Translations under genes and position numbers: made by a program
The notes under the pieces: model-generated
Told to the model about the DNA's origin: nothing
Seen by the model: only the letters and a program-made list of their open reading frames with translations
The model's database searches: none
Assembly (NCBI GenBank): GCA_020722815.1
Contig: DYKB01000030.1
Coordinates: forward strand, 1-64,000
Length of the DNA stretch: 64,000 nt
From: Caldithrix sp.
GTDB lineage: Bacteria; Zhuqueibacterota; Zhuqueibacteria; Thermofontimicrobiales; Sulfurfontimicrobiaceae
Reading direction: 5' to 3'
Shown here: positions 51,428 to 61,670 of the stretch, one piece after another
Position numbering within the stretch: the first letter of the stretch is position 1
How the letters are laid out: each line of letters opens with the position of its first letter

Positions 51428-54400
51428 TCATCTCACCAAAACCATCTTCCTGATTCGTGAAAAATGCGCGTTTTCACAGGAGAAATGATAAAAATAAATC
51501 CCGCTGGCAACCGATTCACCGGCTTCGTTACTCCCATCCCAGAAATATTCATAAAAGCCACCTTCAAGTGCTTCACCACGAATCAATGTTTTTACCCGCT
51601 GTCCCAGCATATTATAAATGGTCAGATTTACCCGGTCCGCTTCCGGTAAAAAATATTGGATAAGTGTATGACTGTTAAAAGGATTTGGGAAATTGGCAAA
51701 TAATTCGAAGGAATCAGGCAAATCACGAACGCCCGCCCGATGAGTCTGAATAAACGCATCCGTTCCAACAATTAAACGGAAAGGATGAGCGTACTGGTTC
51801 ATGCCACTGGCAAAGGTAATATTTTTCTTCTCCTTCAGAGATTGAATTGTTTTGAATTTTAAATCAATTAAATGAATGCCGAATCCTTCAGGCAAGGAAT
51901 CCAGCATACTGAATTCCAGTTTAACCGGTTGATTTTCCAGCGAGGTCTGCACTTCAAAGTCCCAGGAATGCCCTTCACTGGATTGGGGACGGAAATCAGT
52001 GGCATAAATTTCGGCGCGCTCCTTCCAATCCAGATGTGGAAAGCGGACAGCAACAAAATCCGAGATAATTGGCGGTTCGTATAAGTCATTTTGATCCCAT
52101 TCATCAGCAGCATCGGATTTTACGCCAATATAATTTGACGGATCCTGCAAATCAGTACCGGTTGCTGAAATTTTCATTTCCCAGCAATCTTTCAAATTTT
52201 CTTTTTTGGCAGCATTTTTCGATTGCCTGACAGGATTAATGATCAGTGTCGTTGGCTTGGCACATTTAATCATATAGCCTTCCCAGGGCGCAATTTGCGC
52301 GATATCCGGCTTAAGCTGCCAAAAGTCATGATAGGTAATCAGATTGACCAGTGGTTCACCACTTTCCAGTGTTAAATTTTCAGGAGAAATGGGAAAATTG
52401 AATGGATTCCCAATCATCGTCCAGGTGGTACTATCAATGGGAATTCGGAATGGCGTATTAATCGGAACGGTTTTACCGACACCCGTGTCAATATTTTTAA
52501 CTTCATTGCGCGCGATAAACCAGTAAGCCTTTCCTGGCAAAAATCCGTCTTTAATATTTTCATATTCAAAAAATTGTTGGTGATGATAAAGGAATAAACG
52601 CCATTTTTTCAGATCATATTGCCCCAAATCATCCTCCAGGACGGCTGGCAAGGCCGGTTGATCCAAAATTAAGGGGATTGAAATCATCCGATACTTTGTT
52701 GTCTCCTTGCCGAAAGGCAGTGACATTGGATAGACCAATCCATCACGCTGGGTTTCAACTGAAATATTAAAAAAGGAATTTTCTGGAATCCAGGTCTGAT
52801 TTCCCATCCGGTCCTTTGAAATTAACGCATATTCAAGACCGCGTAAGGTAATATGTTCAGATGAAATGCTAAATGGCGATTGCATCATCTTATAGAAAAT
52901 TGTATCCTGAACGCCACCAATACGAATGGCAATCAAATTTTCATCGACACCGGAGCCGGAATCTACAGCCGTAAAATTAATGGAAATAGATTCACCCGGA
53001 CGCGTCGGCGTGACGGGGACATGGAAAATTTCTGGTGGTTTCGTGTCGAGTAAAAATTTAAATGGCAATGCAGGCGTTCCATAAATCCAGCCATCCCAGG
53101 CGCTGACACGCCACCAATACGCGCCATCGGGCAGAGTCGCGGATAACTTGAAATTGACATTACCAGAATCCGCCGGCACAGCCTCCTGTATTGAAAAACC
53201 AGTGAGTTCAGTTTTTGATTCAAAACTGAGAACCGGTTTGGTAAATAGACTATCACGACTGAACTCGATTTTAAAATGTAATCGATTATTTTCAAAATCA
53301 GCCGGCACCTTCCAGGTAAAAGATTCCCGAGCCAAATCAATAAAAAGACCATTCACCGGGCTCAATAAAACCGGTGCGTCGGGCGGATGATTTCTGGGGG
53401 CGCAAAGTGTCCGGCATTCGGCAATTTTTTGTTGAACTTCCCGATTGCCGGCACTATCCCACGCGGCGACTTCAAAGCCGTAATAATGCCCGATTTCTCC
53501 GGTATAACGAAGCGTATCCCCCTGATATTTTTCAAGATATGGGAGCCAGATTCCGGAATAATCTTTTTCAACCCAGATATCATAAAAACCGGTGAGACCA
53601 GAACCGCCTGGATCAGTACTGGTTGGTTTCCAGTCGATACGAAAGGATGGACCATTGCTCAGGGCTGGCCCATTCGCGTAGGTTCCCGTTGGCGGCAGGT
53701 GGTCATATTTAAAAATAAAAATCGTTTTCCATTCATCAGCCAGGTTACCAGCCAGATCCTGAGTTCGAATGCGCAAATAGCGTTTGCCGCTTTCAACCGG
53801 GCCAGATGGAAATTGATTTAATTTTGTAAAGTGATCACCAATTCCCGCTGAATCCATGCCCCAATAAATCCAATACCCAGCAATGCCGCTATTATCATCA
53901 GCATTTTCCCAGGTAAAAAATGGATTGTCCCATAAATTTTGCCACTGGTTATTTTGGGCACCGGCTGTATCGGAACAGAATAAGGGATTGGCTGGAGGTC
54001 GGGTGTCGATTTTCAGCGACCAGGTTTGCGATTTTTCACCATAAAACTGCCCATCCCAGGCGGAAACGCGCCACCAGTAGGTGCTATCAACGAGATCCTC
54101 TGGAATTTTGAAATGGACTTCACCCGAATCAGACGGAACAGGCGGCACGGGTGTAAAGCCGGCGACATTTAAATTGGATTCATAAGTTATTAAATTACTT
54201 GAAAATAGGCTATCTAAAGCTATCTCAACTTTAAAGTGTAATCTATCTGAATTTCCATCAATCGGAACACGCCAGTGAAGGTCCGGAGCCGTTTGATTGG
54301 TGATGGTATAATTTATTGGATTCAGCAGGATCGTTTTTTCAGGAGGCACAGCACTCAGTTGCTGTGTGGTATCGATCAGGGTTGAACTTTCTGCCAATTC

Positions 54401-57400
54401 CTGGAAAATCTCGAGATTTCCCACCTGATCATAAGCTGCTACTTCAAAATCATACCGACTTCCCTGATTTCCGGTAAAAATCGCTGTCTGCCCGGAATAA
54501 TCCGAAAGCCAGGTCTGCCAGGAGCCTTCATTTTCACGAAATCTTACCGCATAAAGTCCTGACAAACCCGCGCCGGAAATATTATCCGTACCCGTTCCAT
54601 ACCAGCTTACCTTGAAAGACTCCCGGTTAGAAACGGCCGGCGAAAAGGCTACGGTTCCCGACGGTGGTGTTTTATCGATATAAAGTGTAAATTCTTCCTG
54701 TTCAGAATTTCCGGCTGAATCCGACATGAAAATTTCAAGCGTGTGCACCCCATCTGGCCAGTCTGAAATAGATAGCGAAATCGGAAATGGCTGAATATGT
54801 TGCGAAATGTTGGTTTCATCAATTACGGTATCAAGCTGATTGACAATTAATTTAAGTTTTTCGACACGCGTTTCCAAATAAAAGAGATCAAGTTCAAGTG
54901 TCGAATTTTTGTTGGGATTAAACCAGTTTTCGCCAGCGTCCGGATTTTTAAGAACAAGTTGTTCAAGAACAGGAGATGTTTTATCATATCGCAGCAAAAC
55001 GCTATCCCGACGGGTAAAGCTCAAATTGCCGCGTCCATCCTGCAACCAGAGAAAACACCACTGACCATCCTCCTGAGTGGCTTTTACGGTGATTTCCGAA
55101 GCTGAAACCAGTTCAGCCGTCCCCGTGGTGTCAAAATTGGAAACAGGCGCCGTGCCCAGTTTAAAGAAAGCACGCGTAATACCGCTCCGATCATACAGAT
55201 TTCGCCAGCTTAAGTGAAATTGAGGTTGATTTTGCCAGCGGCGTAATGAGGTACCGGTAGCAACTAAATCACGCGGCGCCAGGGGGGGATAGGTATCAAT
55301 GCTCAGCGTGTCAATAAGCGTCACCGTTTCAGGAAGACCTGTAAACGGCTCCACATTTCCCGCACTGTCACGTGAGGCGACTTCAAAACCATAGCGCCGG
55401 CCCTGTTCACCGGTATAAAAAAGACCGGTCCCGATGACATCCAGATCTTCAGGCAACCACCAGGAGTTCTCCTCTTGGGTCACCTGAACCCGAACAGAAT
55501 AGTGATTGGTCAATTGTGAACCGCCGGCATCGGTCGCGGTACTTTCCCAATTCACATAAAAAGTTTCCGAATCGCTCACCGCTACAGATTGTGCCAGGGC
55601 ACCGGTAGGCGGGATATCATCATATTTCAATATAAAAGCGGTTTTCCAGGCAGAAAGATTCGCCGCGCGGTCCTGCATTTGAATACGTAAATAATGTACC
55701 CCGCTTGCGACCGCAGGAAAAGTGAGAGTATCCTGCGAATCAATATTGACGCGGAAGCTATCAGCTTCCCCGCCGGCATCCGGTCCCCAATAAAAATAAT
55801 AGCCTGCCAGCCCGGCCCGATTATCAGCAGCGCCTTCCAGCGCAAAGATTGGTTCATTTACTAAATTTTGCCACTTATTTGACGAACTGCCATTCAACTC
55901 ATTTATTTTTATAAAAAGTAATGGTGCTGTATAATCGATAGTTACCTGAGCCGGCTGAGAGCCTGGACTCAAACTAATACCATCATATTCCCGCACGCGC
56001 CAGAAATAAACACCATCAGGGATATTGAATGGAAATTTAAATTGAATCGTATCTTCGGCTGACATCACTGGCAAATTGGGCATAAAACCGGCTGGATCGC
56101 GCCAGGAGTCGAATTGCCAGCGAACAGTTTGAAAGTCGGCATCATCCGCAATTTCGATACGAAAATGCAGGCTATCCTGGTTCAGATCGGCGACTGGCAG
56201 CCATTTAAAAATAGGCTGTGAATTATTTATAAAACTATTATTCGCCGGTTCAAGAATCAGTGGGGAAAGCGGCGGTTGTTCAGATTCATGAATCACCAAC
56301 AATCGGTTTGATGTCAAATCCGTTAGTTTGAGCGTATCCCCAACAGGCCAAATTACCAGCAAGGAATCGATCAAAGAATTTGCACCAAGACCGAAATGCT
56401 CCGGCAGAAGATGAAAATTGAACGCGCCTGGACTAGCACCATTCACTTCCCGCATCTGCCAGGTCCCACCTGATTTCATCCGGATACGAGCACCCAGCGC
56501 GTCTCGGTTACTGTTTTCACCGACCAGTTGTATTTTTAACCAGTTATTTTTATTACCGGAATTCTCATATAGTTGATTTTTACCCGAAGTATTCAGCGCA
56601 AAAATATCCAGCGCGCCATCATTATTATAATCAAAAAAAGCACCGGTTTCACCACTTTGATCAGTTAAATTTTCGACTTCTGCCACATTTTGAAATGTAC
56701 CATCCTGATTATTTTTATAAAGAACATCGGTTTGAAAACTGGAGCAGAGATAAATATCCGGCCAGCCATCGTTATCATAATCACCAAAATGGGACGTAAA
56801 TCCATTGGAAATACGGGCAACGCCAGCATCATTCGCGACATTTGTAAAATAGTATTCGGGTGCGCCATTGTTCCGCATTAATCGGTTGGGAGCACCGGAA
56901 GCTGTCAGATATAGATCCTGATTGCCGTCGTTATTATAATCCCCGGCAATGACCCCGGTAAAATTTGAACTCAATGCCAGACTTTTTTGCGATGCAACAT
57001 TTTTAAAGGTGCCATCCTGCTGATTTTCATACAGATGATTGGATGAATTATTATTTATCAAATAGATATCCGGAAAGCGATCCTGATTATAATCAAAAAA
57101 AATGGCGCCAGTGCCTTTCGAACGGGCATTTACCCGGGCAATTGAAGCACGATCAATAAATTGAAAATTTGGTGCACCGGTGTTCTTTAAAAGCATATTT
57201 TGATAATTTTGATCGCCAAAAACAAGATAAAGATCGAGATAGCCATCCCGATCATAATCACCAGCAGCACACGCAACCACTTCGCCGGAAATCTTTAAAT
57301 TTGCTTCCCGCGTTACATCCACAAAGTTGCCATCGCCGGTGTTTTTTAACAGCCGGAGTGGATTATAATACAAAAGATCAGGAAAACCATCATTATTATA

Positions 57401-57712
57401 ATCAATAAAAGCCGTCCCGCGTGGGCTCGCTGTGCTATCCTGCAAAATTGGCAATGTCTGTCCAACCTCGGTGAAATGCCACGAATCACCCCCGTCATTC
57501 CTGAACAACAGATTTTGACCCTGCGCCAACACAAAGATATCAAGATTTCCATCGCGATTAAAGTCAGCAAGCGCCACGCCGCGTCCTTCATTTTGAATGG
57601 CGATGCCGCTTTCCGGACTCACATTCCTGAAATCAGCATTGGCCTTGCCAATGACAATTATCCACAAAAAAAATAATAAAATGCCTGTCGTTTTCCAATT
57701 CATCGTACGCAT
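51428..57712 (-). CDS. Giant secreted FG-GAP/ASPIC-UnbV (CRTAC1-like) protein with repeated Fn3-like modules and T9SS C-terminal domain
   Basis: 2094 aa; repeated DYNNDGxxDIYL; LGARIRMKSGGTWQMREVNGASPGAFNFHLLPEHFGLG; tandem PPTGT..SFxxxW..TGTDxxGSGLxGxY modules; LFANFPNPFNSHT. Confidence 0.9.
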   Translation of the reverse strand: MRTMNWKTTGILLFFLWIIVIGKANADFRNVSPESGIAIQNEGRGVALADFNRDGNLDIFVLAQGQNLLFRNDGGDSWHFTEVGQTLPILQDSTASPRGTAFIDYNNDGFPDLLYYNPLRLLKNTGDGNFVDVTREANLKISGEVVACAAGDYDRDGYLDLYLVFGDQNYQNMLLKNTGAPNFQFIDRASIARVNARSKGTGAIFFDYNQDRFPDIYLINNNSSNHLYENQQDGTFKNVASQKSLALSSNFTGVIAGDYNNDGNQDLYLTASGAPNRLMRNNGAPEYYFTNVANDAGVARISNGFTSHFGDYDNDGWPDIYLCSSFQTDVLYKNNQDGTFQNVAEVENLTDQSGETGAFFDYNNDGALDIFALNTSGKNQLYENSGNKNNWLKIQLVGENSNRDALGARIRMKSGGTWQMREVNGASPGAFNFHLLPEHFGLGANSLIDSLLVIWPVGDTLKLTDLTSNRLLVIHESEQPPLSPLILEPANNSFINNSQPIFKWLPVADLNQDSLHFRIEIADDADFQTVRWQFDSWRDPAGFMPNLPVMSAEDTIQFKFPFNIPDGVYFWRVREYDGISLSPGSQPAQVTIDYTAPLLFIKINELNGSSSNKWQNLVNEPIFALEGAADNRAGLAGYYFYWGPDAGGEADSFRVNIDSQDTLTFPAVASGVHYLRIQMQDRAANLSAWKTAFILKYDDIPPTGALAQSVAVSDSETFYVNWESTATDAGGSQLTNHYSVRVQVTQEENSWWLPEDLDVIGTGLFYTGEQGRRYGFEVASRDSAGNVEPFTGLPETVTLIDTLSIDTYPPLAPRDLVATGTSLRRWQNQPQFHLSWRNLYDRSGITRAFFKLGTAPVSNFDTTGTAELVSASEITVKATQEDGQWCFLWLQDGRGNLSFTRRDSVLLRYDKTSPVLEQLVLKNPDAGENWFNPNKNSTLELDLFYLETRVEKLKLIVNQLDTVIDETNISQHIQPFPISLSISDWPDGVHTLEIFMSDSAGNSEQEEFTLYIDKTPPSGTVAFSPAVSNRESFKVSWYGTGTDNISGAGLSGLYAVRFRENEGSWQTWLSDYSGQTAIFTGNQGSRYDFEVAAYDQVGNLEIFQELAESSTLIDTTQQLSAVPPEKTILLNPINYTITNQTAPDLHWRVPIDGNSDRLHFKVEIALDSLFSSNLITYESNLNVAGFTPVPPVPSDSGEVHFKIPEDLVDSTYWWRVSAWDGQFYGEKSQTWSLKIDTRPPANPLFCSDTAGAQNNQWQNLWDNPFFTWENADDNSGIAGYWIYWGMDSAGIGDHFTKLNQFPSGPVESGKRYLRIRTQDLAGNLADEWKTIFIFKYDHLPPTGTYANGPALSNGPSFRIDWKPTSTDPGGSGLTGFYDIWVEKDYSGIWLPYLEKYQGDTLRYTGEIGHYYGFEVAAWDSAGNREVQQKIAECRTLCAPRNHPPDAPVLLSPVNGLFIDLARESFTWKVPADFENNRLHFKIEFSRDSLFTKPVLSFESKTELTGFSIQEAVPADSGNVNFKLSATLPDGAYWWRVSAWDGWIYGTPALPFKFLLDTKPPEIFHVPVTPTRPGESISINFTAVDSGSGVDENLIAIRIGGVQDTIFYKMMQSPFSISSEHITLRGLEYALISKDRMGNQTWIPENSFFNISVETQRDGLVYPMSLPFGKETTKYRMISIPLILDQPALPAVLEDDLGQYDLKKWRLFLYHHQQFFEYENIKDGFLPGKAYWFIARNEVKNIDTGVGKTVPINTPFRIPIDSTTWTMIGNPFNFPISPENLTLESGEPLVNLITYHDFWQLKPDIAQIAPWEGYMIKCAKPTTLIINPVRQSKNAAKKENLKDCWEMKISATGTDLQDPSNYIGVKSDAADEWDQNDLYEPPIISDFVAVRFPHLDWKERAEIYATDFRPQSSEGHSWDFEVQTSLENQPVKLEFSMLDSLPEGFGIHLIDLKFKTIQSLKEKKNITFASGMNQYAHPFRLIVGTDAFIQTHRAGVRDLPDSFELFANFPNPFNSHTLIQYFLPEADRVNLTIYNMLGQRVKTLIRGEALEGGFYEYFWDGSNEAGESVASGIYFYHFSCENAHFSRIRKMVLVR

Positions 57713-57741
57713 GCCTGCTCCTTAACAAAGTGACCATGACA

Positions 57742-58764
57742 TTAATTTTCCGGAGGGACCGGCGGAAGCGGTAAATTTTCTATTTCCGCCGGTTCTTCAT
57801 TAAACAGAATTAAGGTCGTAATCACCGTGGCTAATCCCGCACTCCCGATTAAAAAATATTTATTTTTATAAAAAGGTGGGGCCGATATTGGCCTGAGCGC
57901 TAAGTTTAAAGTTACATCTTCATTCGTCGTTGGAATAATTTTCCCACCAAGACGTCGAAAATTCTTTTTTTCAATTCGATAATATAATGTATCGGCATTG
58001 GAACTGGAAGGGAAAAAATGCGAAAAATAACCCCAGCTATTTGTATATTCAACAGCAACCTGACCGCTTTTTAAGGCTAAAGAGACTTTTGCCTGTTCAA
58101 TTGGTTCAGCCGTTTTCCATTTTTTAATGTAACCAGAAATTGTTAAAGAAATTTCGTTTAAGGTAATGTTGAGGACCGGATTTTCCTGAGAAAGGGTTAA
58201 ATAACCATATCGGGAGGCGAAGCCTTGCTTTTTAATTCGATACGTGATAACCCGGCCCAGATCATCAGCTATTAATGGAGCTGAAAATTTTCCGGAATCA
58301 TCCGTTGTCGTATCAGGAAGAATAATGTCCCCGATTCGAAGCTGAATTTGGGCAGTGGGAACCGGCTTTTGCGTCTTTGCTTCAACAACCTGTCCAGCCA
58401 GATGCACCGGCGGTACCTGATCCGTCGAAAGTTCCATTTTAATGATAATCGGTTCATTAATCGCCTGGATGAGAATATTTCCTCGCGTTGGTTGATAACC
58501 GGGTGCAGATACAAAATACTTTAATGACTTTCCCACATCATCGGAAGTACACCGGAAAATAAAAAAGCCAAATTGGTCTGTTTTGTTCACTGGCTGACGC
58601 AGGGAATCAAGTTGGAAGACTATTTCAGCAAACTGGATATTTTTATCCGTTTTATCTTCCATAACACTTCCGGTAATAACAATCTTTTCCAAATTTTGAC
58701 TTTGAACAATGAATAGCCAGCAGATAATGATGAAAAAAGTTTTGAGTAATATTTTTGCAGTCAT
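57742..58764 (-). CDS. Secreted protein with repeated carboxypeptidase-regulatory-like (CarboxypepD_reg) domains and a C-terminal TM helix
   Basis: 340 aa; repeats ITGSVMEDKTDKNIQFAEIVF / LAGQVVEAKTQKPVPTAQIQL / ISGYIKKWKTAEPIEQAKVSL; FLIGSAGLATVITTLILF. Confidence 0.7.
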   Translation of the reverse strand: MTAKILLKTFFIIICWLFIVQSQNLEKIVITGSVMEDKTDKNIQFAEIVFQLDSLRQPVNKTDQFGFFIFRCTSDDVGKSLKYFVSAPGYQPTRGNILIQAINEPIIIKMELSTDQVPPVHLAGQVVEAKTQKPVPTAQIQLRIGDIILPDTTTDDSGKFSAPLIADDLGRVITYRIKKQGFASRYGYLTLSQENPVLNITLNEISLTISGYIKKWKTAEPIEQAKVSLALKSGQVAVEYTNSWGYFSHFFPSSSNADTLYYRIEKKNFRRLGGKIIPTTNEDVTLNLALRPISAPPFYKNKYFLIGSAGLATVITTLILFNEEPAEIENLPLPPVPPEN

Positions 58765-58838
58765 TTTTATTCCTGATTAAATTTTGGAAAACTAATATAT
58801 GGTGCAAATAACTTTTTTACAGGAATCGCTTCATTTAT

Positions 58839-58980
58839 GTAACCGCTCACAGGGTGGCGGGAATCTGTCATTCCCGCATGTTTTTGGCGGGCATCCATTC
58901 TTTTTCAGACCAAAGGATGCCCGATAAAAGCATTCGGGCATGACAGAAGCTATTATTTTAGCATACCTGTAAACGGTTAC
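58839..58980. repeat. Family B MITE-like element
   Basis: gtaaccgctcacagg ... cctgtaaacggttac; tcattcccgcatgtttttggcgggcatccat and atgcccgataaaagcattcgggcatgacag. Confidence 0.88.
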
Positions 58981-59016
58981 TCGTTTATCGCTATAATTAT
59001 ATAATTATAATTTTGT

Positions 59017-59178
59017 TACCGTACACTTTTTTGCATTATTTAAATGATTCATTTTTAGACCACGCTTAATGCCCTCACCCCAACCCTCTCTCAAAGGGAG
59101 AGGGCGTAGCTATTCCCTCTCCCCCTGGGAGAGGGTTAGGGTGAGGGCAGACTTTGCTTAATCAAAAAGTGTACGGTA
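59017..59178. repeat. Family A MITE-like element with perfect 15-bp terminal inverted repeats
   Basis: taccgtacacttttt (59017-59031) / aaaaagtgtacggta (59164-59178); internal CTC-rich palindromes. Confidence 0.9.
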
Positions 59179-59214
59179 GTGAATTATAATAAAAATATCA
59201 TTCAATTTCAATAT

Positions 59215-61500
59215 TTATTTCAAGAACAGCATTTTCCGTCTCAGCATTTGGTCAAAGTTTCGGGCTGAATAAATATAGATGCCGGAACTCACCACCCTGC
59301 CAGCATTATCTCTGCCATCCCAGATAATTTCTTTGTTCCCGGCAGTTTGATGAGCCGTTACCAACGTCTTTACTTCATCACCCTTAATATTATAAATTTT
59401 TAATTCCACCCGGGAGGGTTTGGCAAGCGAATAATGAATCCGCGTGCTCTGGTTGAACGGATTGGGATAGTTTGGTGACAAAGTAAATTGCGCCGGGCTG
59501 GAAGAATTTTCCCCCATACGAACTGCTGTTGATCGTTGCACCTGAATGAGTTTTCCGCCACCGGCCCGAAGGGGCACCGTAAAAGTTACGCCATTCGGAG
59601 TGGCTTCATAATCAATCGAAATCCAGTTATCCAATTGCACATCAAAGTATTGCAAATCCTCAATTTGGCTGTGAACAACAAGGCGACTTTCCACTGAATC
59701 ACGATAACTGGCATTTGTCACCATCACAAAATCATGATTCGCCTCATCTTTGAAAAAACCGATGATCAGATTAGCGTCAGGAGTTCCGGACTCCACCCAA
59801 CTGTCGATCGGCAAGGATTGACCACCCGACCGTCCTGTCCCGGTATGATAAACGCCGAGAGATTTTAAATTTAACAGGTGCGGTCCCAGTCGATTGATTT
59901 CGGCATTCACTTTTTGCAGCGAGGTAAAAATTTGATCCCGGTCCGGGGAACCGGTCACTCCCCAATCCGCATGCCAATGAAACCAGATCAGCGCTTTGAC
60001 TCCATAAGCCAGCGAGGTATACACCAACCAGCGATGTTCCGCTTCATTCGGTGTGCGCCAGTTTAAATTATATGCATCTGTCCCGATTGCCTGAATGATA
60101 TTACAAAAAGGAATATCGTATCGCATCGCCCACTTTCGGATAGTCGCCAGATTATAAAAATAGTAATCGCCGTCACGGCCGTTGTGAAAAATATAGCGAT
60201 CGTAACTCAATAGTTCCGGCCTGGTAATATCCAGGAAGCTTTCAACATATTGATCATATTCATCGTCATCGCCCGGAAAAAGATTGATAAAGCCGAGCCG
60301 GGTGGGATCCTTTTTGCGGAGGTAGTTCACCACCTTGCCGAGATTTTGAAAAGCAGGCGTCCTGGGTTCATCAACGATAAAATAACCGATGACATTGGGA
60401 TGATGCCTGTACTTTTCAATGACAGGATCAAGATTCGCCAGCATCTCATTGGTAATCACTGGTGGAAAATTGTCATCATCGGCACGCAGATAGGCGTCAC
60501 CACCCACCAGGTTCGTAATAATCAACAGGCATTTCATGTTGAATTTTTCCACCATTGCCATGGCTTCATCGGTTGGAGCAACCCATAGCACAACATCGAA
60601 ATTTGCTTTATGATAATAATCAAACACCTGTTCATCGTAAGGTGGCGGGTACCAGGCATAGGGTGGCGACCAGGCACTGAGCAAGAACTCCTGCTGGCGC
60701 CAGTATTCATCCACAACCGCGGCTTCATAAATACTTGCAGTTGTATCGTCACTGGATATGACCGATAACCGGATTGGATAAGTGCCTGTCTGATCACAGC
60801 GAAACTTCCAATTCAAGGTATCGGAATTATCCGGAGACAATATCCCATGATCGGTTTCGGCCACTCCTTCAACCAGTTGAAATTCATCGGGCAAATATAA
60901 GCGTGATCGGATGCTGCCTGACTCATCGCCGCGGTTCCCGATAATGGCCGACCAGGGGATTTGCTCACCCGGCTTTATTACGGTCCGGAGCGGCTTGAAA
61001 CTGATAATCTTACTCTTAACACCCAGCCGGACGATACGGATATAGTCAATTTCGATTTCACTTCCAATTCGCGCCAGCAAGGTTAAACGGCTTAATTGAC
61101 GAATCTGACCCAGCCAACTGCTTTTTTTAAAAAGCGGAATATCATATTCATGAAAAACATTATCCCCCCTAACTTGAAATTTTTCAAATCCAAGGAACGT
61201 CGAATCACCATTCCAGGATATCACAGCAGATTGCGGGCCATCGACTTTCATCCTTATTTGTAACATTCCATAATCACGTGCCGACAGTTCCATCGCTGGT
61301 CCAATAAGCTGCGCCCAATCGCCGACTACTTTCGCTTTCAGCCTACCGTCGCGGACACGAAGGTCTGTCAGGGTATTGGCAATTTGCCATCCCTCCACAT
61401 CACCGTTTTGATTGAACTCCCAGGCGATGCCAATTTCTATGGTGTGACCGTTGGATACAGTCAGAAAGAACAGCATGATAACACAGATTAAAAATTTCAT
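59215..61500 (-). CDS. Secreted TIM-barrel glycoside hydrolase-like protein with T9SS C-terminal domain
   Basis: MKFLICVIMLFFLTVSNG start at 61500; PNVIGYFIVDEPRTPAFQNLGKVVNYLRKKDP; LSPNYPNPFNQST...GIYIYSARNFDQMLRRKMLFLK. Confidence 0.82.
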   Translation of the reverse strand: MKFLICVIMLFFLTVSNGHTIEIGIAWEFNQNGDVEGWQIANTLTDLRVRDGRLKAKVVGDWAQLIGPAMELSARDYGMLQIRMKVDGPQSAVISWNGDSTFLGFEKFQVRGDNVFHEYDIPLFKKSSWLGQIRQLSRLTLLARIGSEIEIDYIRIVRLGVKSKIISFKPLRTVIKPGEQIPWSAIIGNRGDESGSIRSRLYLPDEFQLVEGVAETDHGILSPDNSDTLNWKFRCDQTGTYPIRLSVISSDDTTASIYEAAVVDEYWRQQEFLLSAWSPPYAWYPPPYDEQVFDYYHKANFDVVLWVAPTDEAMAMVEKFNMKCLLIITNLVGGDAYLRADDDNFPPVITNEMLANLDPVIEKYRHHPNVIGYFIVDEPRTPAFQNLGKVVNYLRKKDPTRLGFINLFPGDDDEYDQYVESFLDITRPELLSYDRYIFHNGRDGDYYFYNLATIRKWAMRYDIPFCNIIQAIGTDAYNLNWRTPNEAEHRWLVYTSLAYGVKALIWFHWHADWGVTGSPDRDQIFTSLQKVNAEINRLGPHLLNLKSLGVYHTGTGRSGGQSLPIDSWVESGTPDANLIIGFFKDEANHDFVMVTNASYRDSVESRLVVHSQIEDLQYFDVQLDNWISIDYEATPNGVTFTVPLRAGGGKLIQVQRSTAVRMGENSSSPAQFTLSPNYPNPFNQSTRIHYSLAKPSRVELKIYNIKGDEVKTLVTAHQTAGNKEIIWDGRDNAGRVVSSGIYIYSARNFDQMLRRKMLFLK

Positions 61501-61670
61501 CGTGATTTCCTCTCTCCTGTAATAAGTCATTGAATACCGGATTTTTTATAAATCCTTTGTTCAGGTTCACTTTGTACCAAACAAGCTATCACTATTTTCA
61601 AGTTGTATATGAAGAATTTTATAAATCTTCATATTAAAGGAACAAGGAATTTTCGTACCAGCAGCCCCCC

